NCBI GenBank assembly: GCA_035551935.1
Contig: DASZMJ010000674.1
Location: 1-21,706 of the forward strand
Origin: DASZMJ01 sp035551935
Lineage (GTDB): Bacteria; Planctomycetota; Planctomycetia; Isosphaerales; Isosphaeraceae
Direction: 5' to 3'
DNA length: 21,706 bases
The translations under genes were made by a program, and so were the position numbers. Within the stretch, counting starts at the first letter, position 1; each line of letters begins with the position of its first letter. The notes under the pieces were generated by a model. It made no database searches and had not been told where the DNA came from. It saw only the letters and a list, made by a program, of their open reading frames with translations. Of this stretch, positions 1-7,210 are shown one piece after another.

Positions 1-1
1 G

Positions 2-340
2 CTGCTCGAGGAGGCGGTTGACGTCGGTATCGCCGCTGCCGCGCGGGTGCCGGCGCTGGGCGGCGAGGAGGTTGAGGATCAGGTTGCGGGCGATCGTGAA
101 CAGCCAGGCGCGGAACGAGCCGCGTTTGGGGTCGGGGTCGTACCGCTCGATCGCCCCGGCGACGGCGCGGAGGACGTCCTGCGACAGGTCGGCCGCGTCG
201 GCCTCCTGGAGCCCCCGGGCCCGCGCCAGGCGGCGGACGAGCGGGCCGTAGATCGCCGCGAACTCGGCCCAGGCCCGCTCGTCGCGCGGGTCCCGGATGC
301 GGACCAACAGGCTCGCCCTCGTCTTCGGCGAATCGGCCAT
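2..340 (-). CDS. ECF-type RNA polymerase sigma factor, 3' part beyond the window
   Basis: The gene starts at the ATG at 340 and reads left for 113 codons to the window edge without a stop. The protein begins MADSPKTRASLLVRIRDPRD and carries a sigma-70 region 2. Its parts are a helix like EFAAIYGPLVRRLARARGL, then the 'DAADLSQDVL' segment typical of region 2.2, then 'GSFRAWLFTIARNLILNLL', the 2.3/2.4 helix that melts and reads the -10 element. Region 4 would lie outside the window. Such factors direct core RNA polymerase to a small regulon; planctomycetes have dozens of them. No anti-sigma gene is visible upstream, and the downstream side is missing, so the regulon and partner cannot be named. 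The fold assignment is secure; the subgroup is not. Confidence 0.88.
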   Translation of the reverse strand, partial: MADSPKTRASLLVRIRDPRDERAWAEFAAIYGPLVRRLARARGLQEADAADLSQDVLRAVAGAIERYDPDPKRGSFRAWLFTIARNLILNLLAAQRRHPRGSGDTDVNRLLEQ

Positions 341-436
341 CGCGTGCCCTCCACCCTATGACACAGCGCCGACGCCGGGACCTTACACCAACACCCACGC
401 CGGGTTTCGATGGGAAGGGACGAACGGCGTCGGGTG

Positions 437-462
437 CCACGGGTTCGGCCTCGAACCCGTGG
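437..462. other. Perfect 11-bp hairpin with a 4-nt loop
   Basis: Arms 437-447 and 452-462 are exact reverse complements (CCACGGGTTCG / CGAACCCGTGG) around the loop GCCT. The hairpin sits about 100 nt upstream of the sigma factor ATG, on the leader side. There is no T-run on either side, so it is not a textbook intrinsic terminator. It could be a structured leader, a binding palindrome, or the remnant of a terminator. Confidence 0.5.
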
Positions 463-911
463 AGCCGAGGGGACATCCGAGGACCCTTGACACCATCCCA
501 CCGATATCCCGCCGGAGCGGTTCGAGTTGCCTTTCATGAACCTGTCGCCGGAGACCAAGCCCATTTCGGACATTTCCCCACAAACGAGTGCATCGAAGCA
601 ACCCCACGTCGGCAGGAGGATCCGGGTCCGCCTCTTCGCCCTGTTGCACCGGGGGAAGCGACCGGCCGCGACGGCTGGGTCAAGATGTCCGCTGAACCGG
701 CTCCTCCCGACACGATGCCTCGCCGCGTCGGCCGGCCCCGGGCAGCCCGGCTTCCCGCGTCGAAACGCCCCTCCGCCCCAACCCGCTACTCGGACGGATG
801 ATGAAGTCCGCTCGCCCCGACGATCCCCGCCCACCCACGCCGCCGGGCGCACGGCACGCGTGGAAAACGGCCGGCGACGGTCGGCCGTCGCAGGGATCGA
901 GTGCTCCAACT

Positions 912-916
912 GGAGG
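912..916 (+). promoter_or_regulatory. Ribosome binding site GGAGG pointing to the lost start codon
   Basis: GGAGG lies five bases before ATCG at 922-925. The spacing is ideal for an ATG at 922, which exists only if C924 is removed. This is what decides the intended start of the secreted-protein gene. Confidence 0.5.
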
Positions 917-925
917 TAGACATCG

Positions 926-1471
926 AAGAGGAAGCTGCTTGCGGCGTCGGCCGCATTCGGACTGGCGATCGTCCTGGGCTCGGGGGCATCGGCGCAGGCC
1001 GAGAAGGGCAAGGGGCGATCGGGGACGCAGAAGGTCCGCGGGGTCGTCTCCGCGGTGACCGCCGAGGGCGAGATGGTGATCGACTATCGGACGAGGCAGG
1101 CGGCCCTGGCGACGGCCGCGTTCCTGACGGTCGTCGGCTCGCCGGTGAACGGGCAGGTCGACGATGCCCAGGGTAACCCGAGCGACAACGTCTATGTCGT
1201 CTGGATCAGTCCCAGGGCCAAGGTCTACGAGGCGAGCGACGAGTCCGGGAGCAAGAAGAAGGAGTCGTCGCTGGAGAAGCTCGAGGTCGGCGACCGGGTC
1301 GAGATCCAGTTCACCGGCCGCGACGCGTCGGCGAACGCCGGGGCCACCCAGAACGCGGAGATGCGCCGCAAGTACGGGCGGGACCGCACCTTCACGGGCG
1401 ACGCCAACGCGATCACGATCCTACCGCCGAAGAGAAACCCGAGAAACCCGACCGCGACAAGTGATACGTGA
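926..1471 (+). CDS. Small secreted protein of unknown function, with a damaged start codon
   Basis: The open frame runs from just after the in-frame TAG at 917-919 to the TGA at 1469-1471. From 926 it reads KRKLLAASAAFGLAIVLGSG followed by ASAQAEKGKG, a textbook signal peptide with an AxA cleavage site. No ATG, GTG or TTG precedes it in frame. An SD-like GGAGG (912-916) is followed five bases later by ATCGAAGAGG where ATGAAGAGG is expected, so one extra C at 924 seems to have destroyed the start. The next usable start is GTG 1055, which would drop the signal peptide. The mature part (about 155 residues) holds a beta-rich segment (NVYVVWISPRAKVYEA ... LEVGDRVEIQFTGRD) and a basic, Pro-rich tail. 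I do not recognise a named domain. Either a base error or a true start-loss mutation fits. Confidence 0.6.
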   Translation, partial: KRKLLAASAAFGLAIVLGSGASAQAEKGKGRSGTQKVRGVVSAVTAEGEMVIDYRTRQAALATAAFLTVVGSPVNGQVDDAQGNPSDNVYVVWISPRAKVYEASDESGSKKKESSLEKLEVGDRVEIQFTGRDASANAGATQNAEMRRKYGRDRTFTGDANAITILPPKRNPRNPTATSDT

Positions 1472-1510
1472 TCGCCCGGAAGTCTTGCCTTTCGTAGGGT
1501 CCGTCGTTCG

Positions 1511-1543
1511 GACCGATCTCTTTGTGGCTCATGGTGATCGGTC
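1511..1543. terminator. 8-bp stem-loop after the secreted-protein gene
   Basis: GACCGATC at 1511-1518 pairs exactly with GATCGGTC at 1536-1543 across a 17-nt loop, 40 nt after the stop at 1471. There is no clear T-tract. It is the first of three stem-loops in the gap between two convergent genes. A terminator role is inferred from position only. Confidence 0.35.
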
Positions 1544-1565
1544 TGCACATCCAAGATGGTCCGCG

Positions 1566-1633
1566 GTGGGTGGCACGCCCTGCAAGGGCGTGGTCTTCGG
1601 CCCGGCCACGCCCTTGCAGGGCGTGCCACCCAC
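1566..1633. repeat. Perfect 28-bp palindrome, dispersed-repeat candidate
   Basis: The left arm 1566-1593 begins GTGGGTGGCACGCCCTGCAA and is matched without a mismatch by the right arm 1606-1633; the loop is 12 nt. A perfect 28-bp stem is longer than an intrinsic terminator needs, and no T-run follows. Such arms are typical of REP-like or MITE-like elements that settle between convergent genes in planctomycete genomes. That family link is an inference, since only one copy is in the window. Confidence 0.7.
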
Positions 1634-1673
1634 ACCCAACCCAGGATCGGACACGGGGGCCATTTTCCGAGCA

Positions 1674-1725
1674 AACGGACGGGGGACAGGCACCTCGAAG
1701 ACTCGGAGCCAGTCCCCCGTCCGTT
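1674..1725. repeat. Perfect 14-bp palindrome with a structured loop
   Basis: AACGGACGGGGGAC (1674-1687) pairs with GTCCCCCGTCCGTT (1712-1725). The 24-nt interior can form a further GGC/GCC pair, so an imperfect stem continues inward. It ends nine bases before the stop codon of the convergent minus-strand gene (1734), so it could serve as a terminator for either direction. The GGGGACAGGCACC / GGAGCCAGTCCCC pattern reminds me of REP-type repeats linked to RAYT transposases, a recollection rather than something shown here. Confidence 0.6.
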
Positions 1726-1733
1726 CGGCCCTG

Positions 1734-2093
1734 TTAAAGGTCGCGGAGGGCCTGCGCCAGCTCGCGGAGGTTGCGGGCGTTCTGGCCGAAGTCCCCCTTG
1801 CCGACCCGCGACTGGCTCTGGCCGACGATCATCGTGCCCGACCCGTCGGGCTCGAACCGGAGATGAACGTCGTCGACGAACCGCCAGACTCGCGTGGCAT
1901 GGGTCGCGTGCAAGGTCCCGGCGGCCGGGTCGGCGGCGACGACCGCCCAGCGGCTCAGCTTCGAAATCGTCGCCTCGGCCCGCGCGACCGCCTCGGCCGG
2001 CGGGATCGAGAGCCGGATCGGCCGGAGGTCCGGGTCGGCATCGTCGGCCTTGGAGTCGGCCCGGTTCTTGGTCCATCCATCGAGCCAGGACAT
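1734..2093 (-). CDS. DUF1499 family protein
   Basis: The protein has 119 residues, starting MSWLDGWTKNRADSKADDAD at the ATG at 2093. A longer frame upstream of this ATG is only a shadow of the glycosyltransferase gene. The core reads AEATISKLSRWAVVAADPAA, then the pattern TLHATHATRVWRFVDDVHLRFEPDGSGTMIV, split here by position: residues about 60-95. This 'short beta, V-W-R-F-x-D-D-V-x-L-R, then S-Q-S-R-x-G-x-x-D-F-G-x-N' pattern is the hallmark of DUF1499, whose biochemical role is not established. No signal peptide or membrane segment is visible. It starts 23 nt after the glycosyltransferase stop, so the two are probably co-transcribed. Confidence 0.82.
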   Translation of the reverse strand: MSWLDGWTKNRADSKADDADPDLRPIRLSIPPAEAVARAEATISKLSRWAVVAADPAAGTLHATHATRVWRFVDDVHLRFEPDGSGTMIVGQSQSRVGKGDFGQNARNLRELAQALRDL

Positions 2094-2116
2094 GCGCAGG
2101 GCCCTCGGCGACCGGC

Positions 2117-3340
2117 TCAGTTCGGCAGGACCGCGACGGGCTCCGGGGCGGAGGCGCGGCCGAGGGCGGATTCGTAGACCTCGATCACCCGGCGCGACAT
2201 GACGCGGTGGTCGAACTCGCGGAGGGCCCGCTCGCGGCCCTGGGCGCCCAGGCGGTCGATCAGGCCGGGCTCGTCCAGGAGCCGGTTGGCCGCGACGGCC
2301 AGCGCGTCGGCGTCCTCGATCGGCACCGTCAAACCCGACTCCTCGTGCTTGCTCACCCAAGAAACGCCGCTGGCGGGCAGGAACGTGTTCAACACCGGCT
2401 TGCCGCAGGCCATCGCCTCGACCTGCACGAGGCCGAACCCCTCGGCCCGGCCGCAACTCGGGAACCAGAAGGCCGTCGAGGCGTGGTAGAGGCCGACCAG
2501 CACGTCGCCGAAGGCGCGCCCGTGGAAGGTGACGCGGTCCGCGACGCCTAGCTCCTCCGCCTGCTGGCGGAGCTGGCCCTCGAGCGGCCCCACGCCGACG
2601 AGCACGAGCCGCCCCGGCACCTTCGTCAAGGCCCGGATCGCGACGTGAAAGCCCTTGTAATAAATCAGGCGACCGACCCCGAGCCAGATGGGCCCCTCCG
2701 ACCCGTACTTCGCGCGGAAACTCGCCGCGTGCTCCAGGGCCTCGGCGCCGGGGTCGGCGAAGGGGCGCAGGTCGTTCCCCATGGGGACGACCACGACCCG
2801 GTCGGCGTTGCGGCGGAGCAAGGCGGAGGCCTCGGCGTAGAGCGGGCTGGTGGCGATCACCTTCGCGGCGTGGCCGTAGACGGCGCGCTCGATCGGCCGG
2901 ATCATCGCCCCGGTGACCTTCTGGCGAACGATGTCGCCCTGGTGGGTGATGACGACCCGCGCCCGATTCGGCTTCAGCTTCGCCAGGGCGAGCATCATCG
3001 TGGGGTTCGGGCCCTGCATGTGGAAGATGTCGGTCCCCTGCTCCTGCTCGCGCCGCAGGAGGCGGACCAAGCCGGGGCACAGGTCGAAGCCCGGCACGCC
3101 GGCGCGGCGGCCGATCCGGGTCAGGGCGACACCCTCGTCTTCCTCCTCGACCGTCGGCGTGGCCGCGGGCCGGCCGCGGGCCGGCCGGCCCGAGTCGCTG
3201 TGGTTGACGACGATCACGCGGACGTCCAGGCCCATCTCCACCTGGGTGCGGGCGAGCGTCTGCGTATGGAGCTCGATGCCGCCGAGGTACGGCGGGTAAT
3301 ACTTGCCCAGGTGGCAGACGCGGATCGGGCGATCGCTCAT
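2117..3340 (-). CDS. Glycosyltransferase family 4 (GT-B fold)
   Basis: The 407-residue length is normal for GT4. The N-terminal half opens with VCHLGKYYPPYLGGIELHTQ, the glycine-rich acceptor-side loop followed by GGIE (20-23). The C-terminal donor-binding half has GVGRLIYYKGF (221-231, with Arg224 and Lys229 as the expected phosphate contacts) and the E-x7-E motif from Glu300 to Glu308 in AEGFGLVQVEAMACGKP. The family moves a sugar from a nucleotide donor to a lipid or growing glycan on the cytoplasmic face. The sequence does not tell the donor or acceptor. No transmembrane segment is seen. The gene is followed by DUF1499 and preceded by a 178-nt gap after the cytochrome gene. A role in exopolysaccharide or cell-surface glycan synthesis is inferred. 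Confidence 0.9.
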   Translation of the reverse strand: MSDRPIRVCHLGKYYPPYLGGIELHTQTLARTQVEMGLDVRVIVVNHSDSGRPARGRPAATPTVEEEDEGVALTRIGRRAGVPGFDLCPGLVRLLRREQEQGTDIFHMQGPNPTMMLALAKLKPNRARVVITHQGDIVRQKVTGAMIRPIERAVYGHAAKVIATSPLYAEASALLRRNADRVVVVPMGNDLRPFADPGAEALEHAASFRAKYGSEGPIWLGVGRLIYYKGFHVAIRALTKVPGRLVLVGVGPLEGQLRQQAEELGVADRVTFHGRAFGDVLVGLYHASTAFWFPSCGRAEGFGLVQVEAMACGKPVLNTFLPASGVSWVSKHEESGLTVPIEDADALAVAANRLLDEPGLIDRLGAQGRERALREFDHRVMSRRVIEVYESALGRASAPEPVAVLPN

Positions 3341-3518
3341 CGGCGCGGGGACCTCGGAGAAGGAACGGCGCGGTATCGGACCGAGTGGGTCGTCGCCCGG
3401 CGGCGAGAGAGGCGCGGCGATCGACGACCCGGGAAACGAGGAGTCGGTGGCGCCCCTCGAAGATAATGTCGCCGACGGCCGTTGGCAAACCCGTGTTGCC
3501 TTGCGACCGCACCCCGGC

Positions 3519-5285
3519 TCAACGCCCCGCCGCGGGCGCGTCGACGTAATCCGCGCGGAGGTAACGGTGCAGGGCCTCGAGGTCGTCGTCGGTCAGCTCG
3601 TCGGCGAACGAGGGCATGCGGCACGACTTGGGGACGAAGCCGTAGAGGTCGTCGGCGCCGGGGTCGCGGACCATCCGGCGGAAATAGGAGAGCGAGCCCC
3701 AGCCGTACACGTTCGGCCCCTCGGCGCCGGCCTCGCCGAGGCCGTGGCACGTCGCGCAATGCGTCTCGAAGAGGGCCGCGCCGGGGTCCTTCCCGTGCGC
3801 TTCGAGCCAGACGGCCGGCGGGGTGTCGATCGGCGCGGCGGCCATCGCGGCGAGGAAGTCGGCGAGGTGGTCGAGCTCCCTGGCCGTCGCCTTCGACCCC
3901 CGCTTCCAGGTCCGCATCCCGGCGAGCGACGCGTCGCATTTCCTCAAGACGCCGAAGAACTCGGGGGTGTCCGGGTTCTCGAGCAATCGCCGGGCCCAGT
4001 CGCGGGTGCCGTAGCCCTTCAGGTCGGCCGCGGAGAGGACGGGCTTGCCCGTCCGATGGCCGCCGAAGGCGTGGCATCCCAGGCATTTCGCCTCCAGGAT
4101 CGCGGCGCCGCGGTGGAGGGGGTCGCGGAGCAGGAGATACGCCGCCCCGTCGGGCGGGATGCCCTCGGCCGCCAGCCGGAGGGCCCGGTCGCGGGCGCGG
4201 TCGGCCTTGCGGCGGGCCTCCTGGAACTGGGCGTTCCGGGCGTCGTCTCGGACCGCGTCGAGGGTGAAATAGGCCGCCCCGCCGACGACCCCGAAGACCA
4301 GGGCACAGGCCAGGAAGTGGGCCAGCCCGCGGGGGAAGACCTTGTCGAACAAGGGGAGCAGGAGCAGCACCGTCACGATGGCGCCGGGGACGACCATCGT
4401 GCCGATCACCTCGCGCTCGCCGGCGAAGAACGGCAGCTTCAGGAGCTGGAAGAGCGAGAGGAAGTACCATTCCGGCCGCGCCGGGTAGTCGCCGCTGGCC
4501 GGGTCGGCCGGGGCATCGAGGTTGGCGCCGCCTTCGCGGAGGACCAGGACGATGATCACGCCCAGGACCGCCGCGCTGGCCACGGCATCCATGAAGAACT
4601 GCTCGGGCCAGAACGACCCGTCGGGCTTCTTCGACCGCTTCGGCGCGGTGACGCCGTGCTTGCGGAACAAGGCGACGTGCGCCGCCAGGCAGAGGACCAG
4701 GAGGGTCGGTAGGACGCCAACATGCAGGCCATAGAACCGGGTCAAGGTCTGGTTGCCGTATTCGGGGCCGCCGAGGACGATCCGCTGGATGTAAGACCCG
4801 ACCAGCGGTGTGTTTCCGGCGATGTTCGTGGCGACCTTGGTCGCCCAGTAGCCCTTCTGGTCCCAGGGCAGGAGATAGCCGGTCAGGCTGAAGCCGAGGG
4901 TCAGGAACAGGAGCGCCATGCCGAACCACCAGTTAATCTCGCGCGGGGCCCGGTAGGCGCCGGCGACGAGGACCTGCAACAGGTGGAGGACCAGCAGGAC
5001 CACCATCGCCTGCGCGCCGAAGTGGTGCAGGCCGCGGAGGAACCAGCCACCGACGAGGTCGTGGCTGATGTAATAGACGCTCCCCCACGCCGTCGACGAC
5101 GAGGGGCTATACGACGTCATCAGGAACAGCCCGGTGACGGCCTGGATCAGGAAGGTCGACGTCAAGGCCGAGCCGAAGACGTAGCGCCAGCGTGCCCCGC
5201 CGGGGATGTGCTCGTCGAGGGCCTCGTGCAAGATCGCCCGGTAACCGGTCCGGGCCTCGAGCCAGTCGGTCCACTTCTTAACCAA
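3519..5285 (-). CDS. Cytochrome b fused to two c-type haem domains (bc-type complex)
   Basis: The 588-residue protein starts at a TTG at 5285, inside the end of the Rieske gene (8-nt overlap); AGGAGAGGAAG just upstream acts as its ribosome binding site. Residues 1-345 are a cytochrome b with about seven membrane helices. Haem b ligands are His87/His101 (13 residues between) in helix B and His188/His203 (14 between) in helix D; the 14 spacing is the b6-like pattern. The Qo-site PEWY motif is at 271-274. After a charged linker (about 345-395) come two cytochrome c domains with CLGCH (401-405) and CATCH (510-514); likely axial methionines are Met457 and Met557. Quinol would be oxidised in the membrane, one electron passing to the Rieske centre and on to the attached haems c. 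The fusion replaces a separate cytochrome c1. Function is confident, electron acceptor unknown. Confidence 0.93.
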   Translation of the reverse strand: MVKKWTDWLEARTGYRAILHEALDEHIPGGARWRYVFGSALTSTFLIQAVTGLFLMTSYSPSSSTAWGSVYYISHDLVGGWFLRGLHHFGAQAMVVLLVLHLLQVLVAGAYRAPREINWWFGMALLFLTLGFSLTGYLLPWDQKGYWATKVATNIAGNTPLVGSYIQRIVLGGPEYGNQTLTRFYGLHVGVLPTLLVLCLAAHVALFRKHGVTAPKRSKKPDGSFWPEQFFMDAVASAAVLGVIIVLVLREGGANLDAPADPASGDYPARPEWYFLSLFQLLKLPFFAGEREVIGTMVVPGAIVTVLLLLPLFDKVFPRGLAHFLACALVFGVVGGAAYFTLDAVRDDARNAQFQEARRKADRARDRALRLAAEGIPPDGAAYLLLRDPLHRGAAILEAKCLGCHAFGGHRTGKPVLSAADLKGYGTRDWARRLLENPDTPEFFGVLRKCDASLAGMRTWKRGSKATARELDHLADFLAAMAAAPIDTPPAVWLEAHGKDPGAALFETHCATCHGLGEAGAEGPNVYGWGSLSYFRRMVRDPGADDLYGFVPKSCRMPSFADELTDDDLEALHRYLRADYVDAPAAGR

Positions 5286-5805
5286 GGGGCTTCCTCTCCT
5301 CGGTCCCGATCCGGAACCGCTGGAACCGGACGCTGACCATCGGGTCGGGTCCCTTCGACACCTCGACGTCGAGGGCGTCCATCCCCCGCGGGGGGACGGC
5401 GTTCGTCTTCTTCCCCGACAGGTCGAAGGAGCTCGTGTGGCACGGGCAGAAGAACGATCGTCCGTCCGGCCCCAGCCCAACCGCGCAGCCGAGGTGCGGG
5501 CATTCGGCCGAGAAGGCCAGCACCGAATCATCCTTCTGCCGGATCAGCCAGACCGAGCCGACCGGCTCCCTCGGGTAGAGGACCCAGGCGTCGCGCCGCT
5601 CCTCGATCACCGGGAACGATTTCGGTCGGTCGGGCTCGAGGTCGTGGAGCCGCGCCAGCGGCTGGAAACCGCCCGTTTCCTTCGACTTGCGGCGATCCCT
5701 GAGCACGGGGCTCAGGACATAGGCCACGCCCGGCACCGCCAGGACCAGGCCCATCGCGGCGCCGAGCAGGACGGTGCCGATCCGGTGGAACTCGCGACGT
5801 TGCAT
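5278..5805 (-). CDS. Rieske [2Fe-2S] iron-sulfur subunit of the bc complex
   Basis: The protein has 175 residues. The N-terminus MQRREFHRIGTVLLGAAMGL shows a twin-arginine start and one hydrophobic helix (about 10-33), expected for a Tat-exported, membrane-anchored Rieske protein. The cluster-binding loops are CPHLGC at 102-107 and CPCH at 120-123. Cys102, His104, Cys120 and His123 should hold the 2Fe-2S cluster, and Cys107/Cys122 the disulfide. It receives one electron from quinol bound at cytochrome b and passes it to the c-type haems. Its stop codon lies inside the start of the cytochrome b gene, so translation is probably coupled. It begins 32 nt after the DHH phosphoesterase gene. The start is the only ATG that keeps the twin-arginine signal. 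Confidence 0.95.
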   Translation of the reverse strand: MQRREFHRIGTVLLGAAMGLVLAVPGVAYVLSPVLRDRRKSKETGGFQPLARLHDLEPDRPKSFPVIEERRDAWVLYPREPVGSVWLIRQKDDSVLAFSAECPHLGCAVGLGPDGRSFFCPCHTSSFDLSGKKTNAVPPRGMDALDVEVSKGPDPMVSVRFQRFRIGTEERKPLG

Positions 5806-5837
5806 CGGCTAGGATCTCGTCTCGGGCGGGTCAATCG

Positions 5838-6854
5838 TCAGGCGAGGGCGGGCCGCGGCGGCAAGGTCGCCAGGGCCTCGCGGACGGCGTGGAGGACGCG
5901 GGGCAAGGTCTCGGCGAGCGGGTCGGGCAGGGTCGCGCCGGCCGCGGCGCGGTGGCCGCCGCCGCCGAACTGCGAGACGACCCGCGCGCAATCGAAGTCG
6001 TCGCGACGGGTCCGGATGCTCAGCTTGATCCCGCCACGACGCTGCTCGATGAACAGCAGGCCGACCTCGACCCCCACGATGCTGACCGTGAAATCGACGA
6101 GGTCCTCCGTGTCCGGCGGCACGGCGCCGGTGCGGTCGAAGTCCTCGCGGGTGACGGTGGCATACGCAACCCGATCGTCGAGGTCGGTCTGGAGGCTGGC
6201 CAGGGTCTCGCCCATCATCTTCAAGCGGCTCAACGTGTTGCGCTCGAAGAGCAGGCGATAGATCCGGTCGACCTCGGCGCCCGCCTCGAGCAGCTCGGCG
6301 GCGTCGCGGAAGGTCTCGGGGCTGGTCGAGGGGTGCCGGAACCAGCCGGTGTCCATCGCGATGGCCGTCAACAGGCCGGTGGCGACCTCGTGCGTGAATT
6401 GGCCGCCGAGGGCCCGGACCGCCCGCGCGAGGATCGTGCCGGTGGCCTCGGCGGTCGTGTCCTTGAAGAAGGTCGCCCCGAGGTCGTCCTGGCTGACATG
6501 GTGATCGATGACCACCCGACGTCCGGGGAACTCGCGGACGAACCCCGCCATGTCGCCGAGCTGGCCCCAACTCGACAGGTCGAGGATGACCAGGATCTGC
6601 CGATCGGCGAGCGCCTCCGGGCCGGTCGTCGTCCCGTAATGTTCGAAAAGGGTTCGCGATGGGTCGAGGAAGTCGTACCGCGGCGGGGTCAGGCTCGCGT
6701 TGACGACCCGGACGTCCTTCCCCTTCTGCCGGAGCAGGCCGGCCATGCCGACCTCGGAGCCCAGCGCGTCGCCGTCGGGGCGGACATGCGTGGTCACGAG
6801 GAACCGCTCGTGGGCCTCGATCAGTTCCGCCAGCGGAGTCCAGTCGATGCTCAT
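5838..6854 (-). CDS. nrnA: DHH/DHHA1 phosphoesterase, NrnA-like (nanoRNase / pAp phosphatase)
   Basis: The 338-residue length is right for NrnA-type enzymes. I start at MSIDWTPLAELIEAHERFLV (ATG 6854); a start 24 codons upstream only adds a Gly/Arg-rich tail from the intergenic DNA. The metal-binding motifs are intact: HVRPDGDALGSE (23-34), LDLSSWGQLGD with Asp92, DHH at 117-119, and the C-terminal DHHA1 motif GGGGHRAAAG (about 297-306). The family degrades 2-5 nt RNA fragments and dephosphorylates 3'-phosphoadenosine 5'-phosphate in the cytoplasm, using two Mn2+ or similar ions. The sequence cannot tell which activity dominates. It is the first gene of a tight minus-strand run leading into the Rieske and cytochrome b genes, although no functional link is obvious. 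Confidence 0.88.
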   Translation of the reverse strand: MSIDWTPLAELIEAHERFLVTTHVRPDGDALGSEVGMAGLLRQKGKDVRVVNASLTPPRYDFLDPSRTLFEHYGTTTGPEALADRQILVILDLSSWGQLGDMAGFVREFPGRRVVIDHHVSQDDLGATFFKDTTAEATGTILARAVRALGGQFTHEVATGLLTAIAMDTGWFRHPSTSPETFRDAAELLEAGAEVDRIYRLLFERNTLSRLKMMGETLASLQTDLDDRVAYATVTREDFDRTGAVPPDTEDLVDFTVSIVGVEVGLLFIEQRRGGIKLSIRTRRDDFDCARVVSQFGGGGHRAAAGATLPDPLAETLPRVLHAVREALATLPPRPALA

Positions 6855-7210
6855 CGTCTCTCGATATCCCAGGCCAGCCCGCACATCGTGGCCGGCATTA
6901 TAGCCGCCACCGCGACCCCGCCGCAACGCTCGACCTCACCCCCATCGCCCAACCTCCAATTGTGACCCATGTCGGGTAAGGGGAGGCCCGGCTGCCTCGG
7001 CGTCGGTCGCCTCGGAGGTAACCCGCCGTCACCGAACGGCCGCGGCGCCCGGCGACGTCCCGCTCACCGACCCGATCGACGACGACGCCCGCTCCGCCAC
7101 GCGGGTCGACGGGCCGCCTCCGGTCGGCTCGCCGGCCCGCGACGCCGCCGAGCCGACCGGAGGCGGCCCCCCCGACGTCGCCGCGCCAGGAGCATAGGAC
7201 TTCGCGGGAG
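6855..7210. other. 356-bp stretch without a gene
   Basis: It lies between the methyltransferase stop (7211) and the phosphoesterase start (6854), both on the minus strand. It should hold the 3' end of the first transcript and the promoter of the second. The palindrome at 7111-7169 is the only clear structure. Frames here are Arg/Pro/Ala-rich and show no domain. Confidence 0.5.
7111..7169. terminator. Perfect 21-bp GC-rich stem-loop downstream of the methyltransferase gene
   Basis: GGGCCGCCTCCGGTCGGCTC plus one G (7111-7131) pairs exactly with 7149-7169 across a 17-nt loop. It starts 42 nt after the methyltransferase stop. No T-tract is present, so it is either a strong terminator of the U-less type or a dispersed palindrome. 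High-GC genomes often use such stems to protect or end transcripts. Confidence 0.5.

Larger units (their letters stand above)
341..921. other. 581-bp stretch without a recognisable gene
   Basis: It lies between the divergently transcribed sigma factor gene (minus) and the secreted-protein gene (plus), so it should hold both promoters. Reading frames on both strands give low-complexity Arg/Pro/Ala-rich translations with no domain, as expected from high-GC noise. The only clear structure is the hairpin at 437-462. I could not pick out a convincing promoter. Confidence 0.5.

Noticed and set aside
1734..3512. A 592-codon minus-strand frame that would fuse a long N-terminus to the DUF1499 protein
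   Set aside because: The N-terminal part is an out-of-frame reading of the glycosyltransferase gene; DUF1499 has its own ATG at 2093.
3519..5531. A start for cytochrome b upstream of 5285 (670 codons)
   Set aside because: The extra 82 codons overlap the Rieske gene in another frame and read as Arg/Ser-rich noise, while the cytochrome b N-terminus starts at the TTG.
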